Source of the DNA: Motiliproteus sp. SC1-56 | GTDB lineage: Bacteria; Pseudomonadota; Gammaproteobacteria; Pseudomonadales; Balneatricaceae | Length of the DNA stretch: 64,000 nt | Assembly (NCBI RefSeq): GCF_017309075.1 | Contig: NZ_JAEMGS010000005.1 | Location: forward strand, 186,001-250,000 | Reading direction: 5' to 3' | Shown: positions 34,244-43,160 of the stretch, piece by piece | Numbering within the stretch: the stretch's first letter is position 1 | Layout of the letters: the number at the start of each line of letters is the position of its first letter | Position numbers and translations under genes: made by a program | The notes under the pieces: generated by a model | Told to the model about the DNA's origin: nothing | Database searches by the model: none | The model's input: only the letters and a program-made list of their open reading frames with translations

Positions 34244-34323
34244 TGTCTGCACTCCACATCAAAATGAAACTTTCGATTGTTCGAGGGCCGGGCAGCGTCA
34301 AAGCAACGCTGTGGTAACCGGCT

Positions 34324-34662
34324 TCAGGCGGGCAGACGGCGGATGGGGGGACGCAGTAGGAATTGGGGGGGAGGCGCCTGGGGACGGTAGTCCCCGAGGT
34401 GGGTTTGCAACGTGACGGCGTCGATCGTGACCGGTAACCGGGGAAAAAGACCGGCAGAACAGAGCTCGCTACAACAGTGCTCATCACCACAGTGAAGATC
34501 TTGCTCAGCATCCTGGTGATCGCCCGGTGCTTCCGGTTGCGCGTGGTCGTGAGCAAGATCGGCCGCTCCGTGCCAATCGGCCATCGCGACCACCGGTGAC
34601 GAGCCCAGCACAACGATGCTAAGCAGCACGAGCAGTAAACGGCGGGAGAGGCTCAACAACAT
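34324..34662 (-). CDS. small exported Cys/His-rich protein
   Basis: This 112-residue protein has a signal peptide-like hydrophobic stretch (8-27) and a His/Asp-rich region. A compact HCGDEHCC segment with further Cys follows (residues 57-68). The C-terminus is Pro-rich. The composition resembles metal-stress small proteins such as CzcI-like or DUF2946-like ones, but no firm family match is made. It is the first gene of the exported cytochrome operon, 80 bp upstream of the next gene. No strong ribosome site is seen. Confidence 0.62.
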   Translation of the reverse strand: MLLSLSRRLLLVLLSIVVLGSSPVVAMADWHGAADLAHDHAQPEAPGDHQDAEQDLHCGDEHCCSELCSAGLFPRLPVTIDAVTLQTHLGDYRPQAPPPQFLLRPPIRRLPA

Positions 34663-34767
34663 GACAGGCGCGAATCCATTCCTTGATCTGGTTAGCATAC
34701 TAAACAGCACAGCGCGCGCAGTCCAGCCAGTCCCACAAGGCTGCACCCGTGCGTTGAAGGGAGTACA

Positions 34768-35412
34768 ATGGCCGCCACTCGAACAGCAGGATACCCACCG
34801 ACCATGCACAGCCCAGACAGCCGCCCCTTGGACGAAGCCGAAATCGACCTATTGGAGGCGTTCCTCTTCTCCCCCGCCGTCTCCGGCGATGCCTTGGACT
34901 ACCCCGGCCTGCACGGACTGCTCACGGCGCTCGCTGTAAGCCCGGTCCCCGTTCCCGAGACCGAATGGCTGGAGGTGCTGTTCGACGGCCAGCCCGGTTA
35001 TGCCGATGAGCAGGAGAAAGCGCGTATCGAGGGGCTGTTGCGACGCGAACTGGCGGCCATCGCCCATGAGCTGGACCAGGAAGAAGCGCCAGAGCTGCCC
35101 TGCGACCTCACCCTGGACGAAGAGGAGCCGCTGCTGACCAACTGGGCCCAGGGGTTTATGGAAGGCGTCTTTTTGCGTGAAGAGGCCTGGTTCAGCCAAG
35201 ACGAGGAACGGGTCGCCGAATTGCTGCTACCGATCATGGTGGCCTCCGAGCTCTTCGACGAGCCCGAACTCACCCAGATCCGTAACGACGCCCGTTTATG
35301 CGAAAGTCTCTGCGAGGAAATTCCCGAACTGTTGACCGACCTATACCTGCACTTTCGTGTCCCCGAGGAGCCCAAGGCCCCCAAAGGCCGAAACGGTGCG
35401 AGGCGCCGCTAG
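34768..35412 (+). CDS. UPF0149 (YecA/YgfB-like) family protein
   Basis: This protein of about 214 residues is acidic and cytoplasmic. The N-terminal part (LDEAEIDLLEAFL, then LDYPGLHGLLTAL) and the central WAQGFMEGVFL segment match the YecA/UPF0149 family. The SEC-C zinc tail of E. coli YecA is absent and replaced by a short basic end. ATG 34768 has a good GGGAG site. ATG 34804 is an alternative, and the same bases (TACAAT at 34763) could be a -10 box, so the start is open. Confidence 0.85.
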   Translation: MAATRTAGYPPTMHSPDSRPLDEAEIDLLEAFLFSPAVSGDALDYPGLHGLLTALAVSPVPVPETEWLEVLFDGQPGYADEQEKARIEGLLRRELAAIAHELDQEEAPELPCDLTLDEEEPLLTNWAQGFMEGVFLREEAWFSQDEERVAELLLPIMVASELFDEPELTQIRNDARLCESLCEEIPELLTDLYLHFRVPEEPKAPKGRNGARRR

Positions 35413-35445
35413 GGCGTTCGCACCCTCGCTACCATCGGTGAGGTG

Positions 35446-35814
35446 TCAACCGCCGGTGTCATAGGGCCAGTAGGTAACCCGGTAAAACTCACCGATATGC
35501 AGCACCCTCACCCGGTCGCCGACGTTAAAGCGACCGGCTTGAGATACGGCCTGCACCACCTCAATCTCCTCTCCGCTGTCCATACGGATACTGAGTTTCA
35601 TCGCCTCTTCCGGGGTTCCCTCCGCCGTTTTGGCCTGGGCCGCGCTGATCCACTCGACGATGCCGAACTGCACCCACTGGGGCTCGGGTGGGGTCGGTCG
35701 TGGCTGATCGTTCACCGGCTCGACGCCTTGCTGCGCCCGGCTGTCCTGCACTGGCGATTCGGCGCAACCGACCAGGAAGGTGAAGGTCAATAACAACACC
35801 GCGGCCTGTTTCAT
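35446..35814 (-). CDS. small lipoprotein of unknown function
   Basis: This 122-residue protein has lipobox LVGC and a Pro/Gln linker. A small beta-rich domain follows: KLSIRMDSGEEIEVVQ, then VGDRVRVLHIGEFYRV. The C-terminal domain recalls the OB-like part seen after glycine-zipper domains in SlyB-type lipoproteins, but there is no glycine zipper. A GAGGAG site lies before the ATG. Confidence 0.75.
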   Translation of the reverse strand: MKQAAVLLLTFTFLVGCAESPVQDSRAQQGVEPVNDQPRPTPPEPQWVQFGIVEWISAAQAKTAEGTPEEAMKLSIRMDSGEEIEVVQAVSQAGRFNVGDRVRVLHIGEFYRVTYWPYDTGG

Positions 35815-35863
35815 CCAGCCACTCCTCGGGTCCTCTGGAACTTTTTAGAGTGTAGACCAGGGC

Positions 35864-37006
35864 TCAAAACAGACGCAGCACCAAGCCGTGAGCCAACCCA
35901 CGGCAGAACCCCCAAACCCGTTGATACCAGGGACGGGCCATCCAGTATTGATAGGTAACCTCTTCGCTCTGGGCAAAATCGGCACGAAAGGTGGCGTAAA
36001 CGTCTTCAGCGAGGCGCGCATCCTGCACCTCCTGGTTGGCCTCCAGGTTCCAGCGCAGGTTCCAGTGATCCAGGTTACACGAGCCAAGGGAAAGCCAGTG
36101 GTCGCAGACCCCGACCTTGGCATGAATGAACCGCGGCTGATACTCGTAAATCCGCGCGCCGGCGGCCAGCAGCGGCCTGTAATAACGGCGCGCGGCGTAG
36201 TACAGGCCGGGGTGGTCGGTTTTCGGCCCCGGCACCAGCAGGCGCACATCGACCCCCCGCAGGGCGGCGTTGCGCAGCGCGCGGCGGATGGACCAGGAAG
36301 GCAGAAAGTAGGCGGTCGCCAACCAGATCCGGTGCTCGGCACCGTTAATATGGCGGCGGAAGTTCACCTTGATCTCCTGGCTGCGCAGGCCCCGGGTGGT
36401 GGCGATTTTCATCTGCATATCGCCGACCGCAACCGCCTCTTCGTTCAGCGCCAGGGGCGCACCGCCGCTTTCGTTCCAGAGGCGCGCGAAAAGCCGCTGC
36501 CAGTCGTTCACCACCGGCCCTTCCACCCGCAGCATCAACTCATGCCAGCCCGGTGTCCCGTCGGGCGCGCTGAGAAACTGGTCACACAGACCGGTACCGC
36601 CGGTAAAGGCGATGCGACCGTCCGCCACCAGCAGCTTGCGATGATCCCGAGAAAAGTTGGCCAGTCCCTTGCCAAGACCGAGGGGGTTGAACACCCTTAG
36701 TTCGACACCGGCCCGCTCCAACCGGCGCCGATCATGTTGACTCAGCGCCTGAGCACCGAACCCGTCCACCAACAGACAGACTCTGACGCCCCGCCGGCAG
36801 GCCGCGGTCAGGGCCTGGCAGAAGCGATCCATCACGGTGCCGGACTCCACCAGGTAGAACTCCAACAGCAAACTGTGCCGCGCACCCTCTATGGCCTGCA
36901 GCATGGCGGGAAAGTACTGTGCCGAGTCCACCAGCAAGGTGGCCCGGTTACCCGGGCGCCAGGGCCAGCGCTCGCGGCGACGCCTGACAGCCTTACGCTC
37001 CTTCAG
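35864..37006 (-). CDS. cardiolipin synthase (ClsB-like) phospholipase D family protein
   Basis: This protein makes cardiolipin or a related lipid by transphosphatidylation at the inner membrane, as judged by family. It has two HKD motifs: HRKLLVADG in the first half and HAKVGVCDH in the second. The whole protein aligns with E. coli ClsB, including a WRPGN segment before LLVDSAQYFPA that lies upstream of the first TTG (36937). The frame opens just after the ABC-transporter stop and has no ATG, GTG or TTG before that segment. A CTG at 37006 sits eight bases after AGGAG and is the likely start (380 residues). Confidence 0.85.
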   Translation of the reverse strand: MKERKAVRRRRERWPWRPGNRATLLVDSAQYFPAMLQAIEGARHSLLLEFYLVESGTVMDRFCQALTAACRRGVRVCLLVDGFGAQALSQHDRRRLERAGVELRVFNPLGLGKGLANFSRDHRKLLVADGRIAFTGGTGLCDQFLSAPDGTPGWHELMLRVEGPVVNDWQRLFARLWNESGGAPLALNEEAVAVGDMQMKIATTRGLRSQEIKVNFRRHINGAEHRIWLATAYFLPSWSIRRALRNAALRGVDVRLLVPGPKTDHPGLYYAARRYYRPLLAAGARIYEYQPRFIHAKVGVCDHWLSLGSCNLDHWNLRWNLEANQEVQDARLAEDVYATFRADFAQSEEVTYQYWMARPWYQRVWGFCRGLAHGLVLRLF

Positions 37007-37024
37007 CCCTCGCTCTCCTGTCGC

Positions 37025-38818
37025 TTATTGGCGTTCTCCGTACAGCTTGGCATAGAGCCCCTTTTCCGCCAATAACTGCTCATGACGTCCCTGCTCACAG
37101 ATACGCCCGTCCTCGAACACGTAGACCCGGTCCGCTTCGCGCACCGCGCTCAAACGGTGGGCGATAATCAGGGTGGTGCGCCCGGCCAGAAAGCGTCCCA
37201 ACGCCCGGTGCAGCGCGTATTCGGTCTCGGCATCCAGGGCCGATGTGGCCTCATCCAGAATCACCACGCTGGGATCGGACAGCACCATGCGGGCGATGGC
37301 GAGTCGCTGGCGCTGCCCCCCGGAAAGGCGCACGCCCTGGCGGCCGACGCGGGTCTCCAGGCCCTCCTCCAGACGCTCGGCAAAGCCCTTGAGCTGGGCC
37401 ACTTCCAGGGCGTGCCAGAGGCGAGCATCCGCCATGGGCCGCCCCAGGGTCAGGTTGGAGCGCAACGAACCGTTGAAGATAGCCGGCTGCTGTAACACAG
37501 TCGCCACGCACTCACGGACCCGCTCAAAACCGATCCGCTCGGCCGGCACGCCGCCGAACAGCACCCGCCCCGCCCGCGGCGGGTAAAGCCCCAGGATCAC
37601 CTGAATCAGGGTGGACTTACCGCCCCCACTGGCCCCCACCAGGGCCACTTTTTCCCCGGGTTCGATGGCAAGGCTAACCCCCCGCAACACCTCCTCGTCG
37701 TCCCGGTAGCCGAAATGGATGTTCTCTACGGCCAACCCCAGGGTGCGCTGCCCCTGGAAGGGGTCCTCCAGCGCCGGGTAACGGGGCTCCTCACCCAGCG
37801 CCATCAGGCGATTGATCCGCTTAAGCGCCGCGTTGGCCGCATAGAGGGCATACTGCATCCGCAACACGTCCTGCACCGGCGTCATCATGAACCAGAGGTA
37901 GCCGAAGACCGCGATCATCTGCCCGACACTGAGCCCGGAAAAGACCACCATCAACATCGACAGGGCGCGGAACAGGTCGAACCCCACCATGAAGGTCACA
38001 AAGCTCAGGCGATTGGCGGCGTCGGAGCGCCATTCAAAAGCGGCAGCGTGTTCACGCACCTCGGCGGCACGCCCGGTGAGCTGGTTCAGGTAATGCCGTT
38101 CCCGGTTGCTGGCCCGTATTTGCTGAATCGCGTCGAGGGTTTCGGTCAGGGCCGACTGGAAGCGCTCAAAGGCACTGTTCTCGCGTAGCTTAAGCGTTTT
38201 GACCTGTTTGCCGATAAGCATCGTCAACCAGACCACCAGCGGATTGAGTACGAGAATAAACAGCGCCAACTGCCAGTGCAGCCACAACAGCACCGCGGCG
38301 GCGCCGAAAATGCTTAGCACGGCCACCAGCAGCTTGCTGACCGAGTCCCCCACGAAGCGGTCGATGGTGTCCAGGTCGGTGACGAAGTGGGTCGCCACGG
38401 TACCGGAGCCCAGGGTCTCGTATTCGGCCATGGAGATCCGCTGCAGGCGCTCGAGCATGCGCCGACGCATGCGAAAAATGACATCTTTGGAGATCAGGGT
38501 GAACTCGCGCCCCTGCCACACGTAGAGGCCGAGTGAGACCAGGCGCAGCAGCACGGTCAGGATCAGCACCGCGCCGATGTAGAGTACCGGCCCCTGCCAG
38601 GCGGGGGGAAACCAGTGGTTAAGGGCTGCCACCACCGCCCCCGGCTTGTCCAGCAGGACTTCATCCACCAACAGGGGCATCAGCAGCGGAAGGGGAACGG
38701 CGGCCAGGGTGGCCGCCACGGCGATCAGGTTGGCGAGAATCAGCTCCCGGCGATGCTCCAGGGCCACCGCCAGCACATAGCCCCAGTCGAAGAAGGCAGG
38801 TGCTTGCCGTTGACTCAC
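37025..38818 (-). CDS. ABC transporter, fused permease/ATPase (exporter type)
   Basis: This 597-residue half-transporter has six membrane helices (~1-300) and a C-terminal ATPase domain. The ATPase has Walker A GASGGGKST, signature LSGGQRQRLAIARM and Walker B VVILDEATSALD, then the H-loop IIAHRLS. It is of the MsbA/multidrug-exporter type. The GTG at 38818 has GAGG upstream and follows the bolA stop by ten bases. The ClsB-like gene follows 18 bp after the stop, which suggests a lipid-related substrate (inference). Confidence 0.92.
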   Translation of the reverse strand: MSQRQAPAFFDWGYVLAVALEHRRELILANLIAVAATLAAVPLPLLMPLLVDEVLLDKPGAVVAALNHWFPPAWQGPVLYIGAVLILTVLLRLVSLGLYVWQGREFTLISKDVIFRMRRRMLERLQRISMAEYETLGSGTVATHFVTDLDTIDRFVGDSVSKLLVAVLSIFGAAAVLLWLHWQLALFILVLNPLVVWLTMLIGKQVKTLKLRENSAFERFQSALTETLDAIQQIRASNRERHYLNQLTGRAAEVREHAAAFEWRSDAANRLSFVTFMVGFDLFRALSMLMVVFSGLSVGQMIAVFGYLWFMMTPVQDVLRMQYALYAANAALKRINRLMALGEEPRYPALEDPFQGQRTLGLAVENIHFGYRDDEEVLRGVSLAIEPGEKVALVGASGGGKSTLIQVILGLYPPRAGRVLFGGVPAERIGFERVRECVATVLQQPAIFNGSLRSNLTLGRPMADARLWHALEVAQLKGFAERLEEGLETRVGRQGVRLSGGQRQRLAIARMVLSDPSVVILDEATSALDAETEYALHRALGRFLAGRTTLIIAHRLSAVREADRVYVFEDGRICEQGRHEQLLAEKGLYAKLYGERQ

Positions 38819-38828
38819 GCCGCAGACC

Positions 38829-39140
38829 TCAGCGGGCGGGAGTTCCCCGGCAAGCGGCCGAGGCGGGCACCTCACCCTGTCGCTGCTGCCACTCCTCGCC
38901 GGTATAAAGGTGCATCACCAGGGCATGCACCGGCCCCTGCATCTCCTCGGCCAGCAGGCCGTAGATCTGCTGGTGACGGGCCACGGCCCTTTTGCCCTCG
39001 AAATCATCGGACACCACCACCAACTTGAAATGGCTGTCGGTGGCCGGCCCCCGATGCAGGTGGCTCTCGTTTTCGATCTGCAGGTGCTGAACCTGCAACC
39101 CCTGGCGGACTTTTTCCTCTATCTGCGCATGCATGGTCAT
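38829..39140 (-). CDS. bolA: BolA-family protein
   Basis: This 103-residue protein matches BolA, which partners monothiol glutaredoxin in iron-sulfur trafficking and affects cell shape. The conserved SHFKLVVVSDDFEGKRAVARH segment is near residue 40-60, and LLAEEMQGPVHALVMHLYT follows. The ATG at 39140 is chosen over an upstream in-frame start at 39218, since the family begins close to QIEEKVR. Confidence 0.93.
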   Translation of the reverse strand: MTMHAQIEEKVRQGLQVQHLQIENESHLHRGPATDSHFKLVVVSDDFEGKRAVARHQQIYGLLAEEMQGPVHALVMHLYTGEEWQQRQGEVPASAACRGTPAR

Positions 39141-39240
39141 GGCGTCGTTCCCGTCTGAAGAGCATTGTCGGTGGTATGGACCACGGAAGCGGCAGTTTAT
39201 CACCTTGGGGCCCGGCATACCCGACTCCCGTGGTTGGATT

Positions 39241-40620
39241 TCACTGCGGATCAGGCTCCTGACGGCTGAAATGATGGTGGATCCGGCGGGTTCCCCACCA
39301 CACCACCGCCATCACCACCGGAATGGAAAGCCCTGTGGCCAGCGACTTGTCGATGGGCACCCCTTGGGCATACAACGCCTCGTAGCCCAGCTTGAGCAAG
39401 CTGACCAGGTAATAGCTGATGGCGGCGACCGACAGCCCCTCCACCGTCTGCTGCATTCGCAACTGGATGCGACTGCGCCGGTTCAAGGCCCCCAACAACG
39501 ACTGGTTCTGCTCCTCGATGCCCAGCTGGACCCGGGTACGGAGCAACTCGCTGGCCCGGTCGATACGGGTGGAGAGGTTCTCCAGGCGGTTGCCAATGGC
39601 CTCGCAGGTGCGCACCGCCGGGGTCAGACGGCGCTCCAGGAACTCGTTGAGGGTCAGGTGGCCGGCCACCTCCCGCTCCCGTTCGCGCAGCACCTCCAGG
39701 CGCTGCTCCACCATGCCGTGATAGGCGCGGGTGGCGGAAAAACGGTAGTTGGAGCGGGCCCGGAAAGCTTCCACCTGGGCCGCCATCTCCGACAGCATCA
39801 CCAGCAGGCCGCGCTCGTCGGCCGCCGACTCAAGCTGCGCGATACCCGCCGTCACCTGCTTGAGCTGCAGCTCCAGGGTGTTGAGCTGCGGCGCGATCTC
39901 CCGCGCCAGGGGCAACCCGAGGGCCGTCAGCAGGCGATAGGTCTCGAGCTCCACGAAGCGCTGCACCAGGCGTCCGAGCTGGGTTTCGGTCAACCCGCGG
40001 TTAAAGATCATAAAACGTCCGAAACCGTCACTGTGCAGCCGAAACGTCGTCCACACCATGGCCCGGCCGTTGGCCGGCTGGCTCCCCACCAGCCGCAGCT
40101 TCTCGAAGTAATCGGCCACCTGCTCCACCGGCGGCTCGCCCCCCTGCTCCGCCTCCTCGATCAACAGGTGAAAAGCGCCCACCACCTGGCCCGGAAGCTG
40201 GTTGAGCCACTCCGCGGGCACCCGGTCCAGAGCATTTTGAGCAAAAGGCGCCCCCTGCCGTGGGCCCTTGCTGATAAAGGTGTAGCTGGAGAACTCCATA
40301 TGCCGTTCCCAGCGCAACTCAAAGAGGCCGAAGTCCTGGTGAAAACAGGGCATGTTGGGGGTGGGCGCGGTCATCTGAAAGCGGTCGCAGAGTGCGGTAA
40401 GGAGCTGGTGCTCCTCGACTTTCAGCTTGCCACCGTGGAGGATCGCGAAGTGGGTCAGCTGCGAGGGGCTCTGCAGCACCTGGTAAGGACGGCTGTGCAG
40501 CTCGTTATAAAGCTCTTCGCGCAGTGGGTGGACCCGCAGGTCAGGTAACCGCCCGTTCAGAGAGGCGGCGGGGACGGAAGCCCCATAAGGGGCCGCCGAG
40601 GGCTGCTGAGACATCGCCAT
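39241..40620 (-). CDS. DUF3422 family membrane-anchored protein
   Basis: This 459-residue protein begins with the DUF3422 pattern: LREELYNELHSRP, then LTHFAIL. A long helical middle follows. The C-terminus carries two membrane helices (around 400-445) ahead of a basic tail. The function of the family is unknown. It is common in proteobacteria. The gene is monocistronic as seen here. Confidence 0.88.
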   Translation of the reverse strand: MAMSQQPSAAPYGASVPAASLNGRLPDLRVHPLREELYNELHSRPYQVLQSPSQLTHFAILHGGKLKVEEHQLLTALCDRFQMTAPTPNMPCFHQDFGLFELRWERHMEFSSYTFISKGPRQGAPFAQNALDRVPAEWLNQLPGQVVGAFHLLIEEAEQGGEPPVEQVADYFEKLRLVGSQPANGRAMVWTTFRLHSDGFGRFMIFNRGLTETQLGRLVQRFVELETYRLLTALGLPLAREIAPQLNTLELQLKQVTAGIAQLESAADERGLLVMLSEMAAQVEAFRARSNYRFSATRAYHGMVEQRLEVLREREREVAGHLTLNEFLERRLTPAVRTCEAIGNRLENLSTRIDRASELLRTRVQLGIEEQNQSLLGALNRRSRIQLRMQQTVEGLSVAAISYYLVSLLKLGYEALYAQGVPIDKSLATGLSIPVVMAVVWWGTRRIHHHFSRQEPDPQ

Positions 40621-40758
40621 AACGCTTCCAAAATCAATACGGTGAGACAGCTTTTCGGTTCCGGCACCCGGGTGCCTTCGACGTTTGTATCACGCTGTTT
40701 CGAAAATTGATATGGGCGCCGGCGGGCTTTTTTCGCAGCGCAACAAAAAAATAACGGG

Positions 40759-41118
40759 CTACGACTCCATTTGCGCCACCAGCAGCGGCTCATCAGCCAG
40801 GTCGAAACAGATAAGCTGCGGCGCCACCTCGAACCAGCGCTCGAACAGGGCCCGGGAAGGGGCCGGCCAGGCATCGCCGAATTCATCCCAGGCGCCCAGT
40901 TCATTATCCCAGATCCTGCGCCAGAGGCGGTCGAGCTGAGCAGCCACGTCGGCATTTTCCCCACCCTCGGTGACCAGGTAGACCCGCCCCTCCGCGCGGT
41001 GCGCTTCCAACGATAACGGCGCCTCAAGACCTGAGATGTCAGTTTCAAGGCCATTGACCCAGTCGACGTAGGGCTGGCGGGGCAACACCAGTAACGCACT
41101 GCGATTGATCAGTTTCAT
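40759..41118 (-). CDS. conserved hypothetical protein
   Basis: This encodes a 119-residue soluble acidic protein beginning MKLINRSALLVLPRQPYVD. It contains EGRVYLVTEGG and FERWFEVAPQLICFDL, a mix typical of a compact alpha/beta fold. I recognise it as resembling short conserved proteobacterial proteins, but I cannot name a family. The ATG at 41118 follows a GTG at 41121. Confidence 0.72.
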   Translation of the reverse strand: MKLINRSALLVLPRQPYVDWVNGLETDISGLEAPLSLEAHRAEGRVYLVTEGGENADVAAQLDRLWRRIWDNELGAWDEFGDAWPAPSRALFERWFEVAPQLICFDLADEPLLVAQMES

Positions 41119-41214
41119 CACGCCCGGACTCCTTGCTTAAAGAGCCGTTATTGTGCGACTCCCGGGCCGTTCTGCAAAGCTGCTTCTTGGATGATTTCCC
41201 GTTAAACTGCGGCC

Positions 41215-41892
41215 ATGATCATCCGTGTGCTCCCACAACTTTCCTCGGCCCCCGAATGGATCGCATTCTGTCGCCGTGAGACCCCCTACTGCTTTGTCGA
41301 GCAGCCGGACTGCCTGGTGGATTTTCAGAGCAACCACCTGGTCATCACCCTGCTGAACCGGCAGGTGCGCAATGGCAAGGAAGCGATCAAGTACAGCATC
41401 GGTTCTGCGCAAAGCATCGAACCGGCGTGGAACTTCATCAAGGCCTGTCAATTCGACCTCGGGTACATGGTGCAAGGGTTGGAACAGGTCAACTTTGAGG
41501 GCAACGCGCGGGACAACAGCGGCTTTCCCGCCCTACAAGGGATCGGCATTCGAAAATTCTTCGCCAAGGAGCGGGCCGTGATCTCCCCGGCTGTTCTCGG
41601 GGTACTCGAGCCTTTGAAGACGCTGCCGGAGCACTGGGATCTGCACAATGTCTGCCGCCTGCTGGCCAATCGGCAGGTGCTGGATCTGCGCCATCAACCC
41701 CTTGCCGGCAATGCCGCCGACGACGCTCCTGCCAGCGCGGACGCGCTGCTGCTTGAACTGGTGGAGCGCCCCGATGGATGGCGAGTGCGGTCGATGGCGG
41801 GGCGCATTTGCGTGGCTCGGGAAAACGGCCAACTTTACAGCTTTATTCCCCAGCTGGCAGAGAGCCGCCGCGGTTTATCGCGTATCGCCTGA
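41215..41892 (+). CDS. conserved hypothetical protein
   Basis: This encodes a 225-residue soluble protein that starts MIIRVLPQLSSAPEWIAFC with no clear ribosome site. It contains NLDLR-like strand patterns and a SPAVLGVLEPLKTLPEHWDLHNVC segment. No family is recognised. It converges on the Mn-pyrophosphatase gene. Confidence 0.7.
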   Translation: MIIRVLPQLSSAPEWIAFCRRETPYCFVEQPDCLVDFQSNHLVITLLNRQVRNGKEAIKYSIGSAQSIEPAWNFIKACQFDLGYMVQGLEQVNFEGNARDNSGFPALQGIGIRKFFAKERAVISPAVLGVLEPLKTLPEHWDLHNVCRLLANRQVLDLRHQPLAGNAADDAPASADALLLELVERPDGWRVRSMAGRICVARENGQLYSFIPQLAESRRGLSRIA

Positions 41893-41908
41893 GACCGCGA
41901 CGGCTCCA

Positions 41909-41934
41909 GCTTCGCCAGTCAAATCAGGCGAAGC
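41909..41934. terminator. candidate hairpin between convergent genes
   Basis: GCTTCGCC, a 10-base loop, then GGCGAAGC forms a perfect 8-bp stem just past the plus-strand stop at 41892, overlapping the last bases of the Mn-pyrophosphatase gene. There is no T run, so it may only slow or shield transcripts. Confidence 0.35.
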
Positions 41935-42844
41935 GCTTCTCCAGCGGCGGCACCACCTGCTTCTTGCGGCTCAACACCCCCGGCAGCCAGGCTTTGCCAT
42001 CCTTCAGGGTGACGCCAAACGCTTCCTCGATAAACGCGGGCGCGTCACTCGCCACCAGCAGCTCGGAGCCTTCGTTCATGATATCGGTCAGCAGCAGGCA
42101 GACGCTGTGGCGGTTGCCCTCAACCCGTAGCGTTTCGATGTCAGCCAGCAACTTCTCCTTGATGGTATCGAACACGGACAGGTCCACCGTCTCCAGCTGG
42201 CCGATGCCGACCGTGCGACCGCTCATGTCGAAATCCTTGAAGTCCCGCAGCACCAGTTCCCGTACCGGCGTGCCCTGCACGTCCGACTTGACCTTGAACA
42301 TCTCGATGCCGAACTGTTCGTAATCCCCGACGCCGGCAATCTCGGCCAGTTGCTTGACCGCCTTGATATCCAGTTCGGTGCAGGTGGGTGACTTGAAAAT
42401 CACGGTGTCGCTGAGAATGGCGCTCATCATGATGCCGGCGATGTTGCGGGGAATTTCAACCCCGTAGTACTCGAACATCTCCTTGATGATGGTGTTGGTG
42501 CAGCCCACGGGCCGGATCCAGCACTCCAGCGGAGCGCTGGTGGTGATATCCCCCAGCTTGTGGTGGTCCACGATACCCAGCACCGTAGCTTTGTCCAGGT
42601 CGTCCGGACTCTGGGCCCGGTCGGAGTGGTCCACCAAATAGACCGACTCGTCGGCAAACTGGGTTTTCAGCACCGGGGCTTCCAACCCGAACTTATCAAG
42701 GATATAGGCAGTTTCCGGGTTCAGCTCGCCCTGACGAACCGCCACCGCGGGTTCGCCGATGGCGTTCTTCAGGTGCGCCAGGGCCAGCGCGGCGCAGATG
42801 GAATCACTGTCAGGAATTTTGTGTCCGAGTACGTAGGCTGTCAT
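41924..42844 (-). CDS. ppaC: manganese-dependent inorganic pyrophosphatase
   Basis: This family II pyrophosphatase hydrolyses PPi, pulling biosynthetic reactions forward. The 306-residue DHH-family protein has His8, Asp12 and Asp14 (GHKIPDSDS), DHH at 93-95, and a C-terminal substrate loop SRKKQVVPPL. The ATG at 42844 fits the family; an upstream start at 42880 adds 12 unmatched residues. Confidence 0.96.
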   Translation of the reverse strand: MTAYVLGHKIPDSDSICAALALAHLKNAIGEPAVAVRQGELNPETAYILDKFGLEAPVLKTQFADESVYLVDHSDRAQSPDDLDKATVLGIVDHHKLGDITTSAPLECWIRPVGCTNTIIKEMFEYYGVEIPRNIAGIMMSAILSDTVIFKSPTCTELDIKAVKQLAEIAGVGDYEQFGIEMFKVKSDVQGTPVRELVLRDFKDFDMSGRTVGIGQLETVDLSVFDTIKEKLLADIETLRVEGNRHSVCLLLTDIMNEGSELLVASDAPAFIEEAFGVTLKDGKAWLPGVLSRKKQVVPPLEKRFA

Positions 42845-42934
42845 AACGATCTCCGTATAGTTTGTGCGCGATTGTAACAAACCTTAGGAGACAGACAGCC
42901 CAAGACCTTGGTCGATTTTTACAGTTGGGGAGGA

Positions 42935-43096
42935 TCAGGATTCACCCGTGATCTGGGTCGTTTTGCGCTTTTCCGACTGTTGCTGCTGCCAGCGGTGAAG
43001 GGCTTCGTAGTAGCGATCCCAGACGCACGGGTCGCAGCCGCCCTCGCAGCACTCCCCGTCGCCGGGAGGGGTCGGTTTGGTGGTGGGCTCGGCCAT
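42935..43096 (-). CDS. oxidoreductase-like domain small protein (53 residues)
   Basis: This is a short gene that length-limited gene finding would miss. It reads from ATG 43096 (GAGG site upstream) to TGA 42937-42935. The core is ECCEGGCDPCVWDRYYEAL, which is the compact Cys pattern of the oxidoreductase-like domain (PF09791) found in small bacterial proteins and mitochondrial assembly factors. Zinc or iron-sulfur-related roles are possible, and the function is unknown. The rest is a Pro/Thr-rich head and a charged tail. Confidence 0.82.
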   Translation of the reverse strand: MAEPTTKPTPPGDGECCEGGCDPCVWDRYYEALHRWQQQQSEKRKTTQITGES

Positions 43097-43160
43097 CGGT
43101 ATTTACCTCGGGTACAGCTGTAATTAACGGCCAATATCCTACTTTAACGCTAGGTTTTTG

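Noticed and set aside
39133-40548. Long open frame on the plus strand opposite DUF3422
   Set aside because: It is antisense to a well-supported gene. Its composition (His, Gln and Pro-rich) fits a shadow frame in GC-rich sequence, with no ribosome site or family match.
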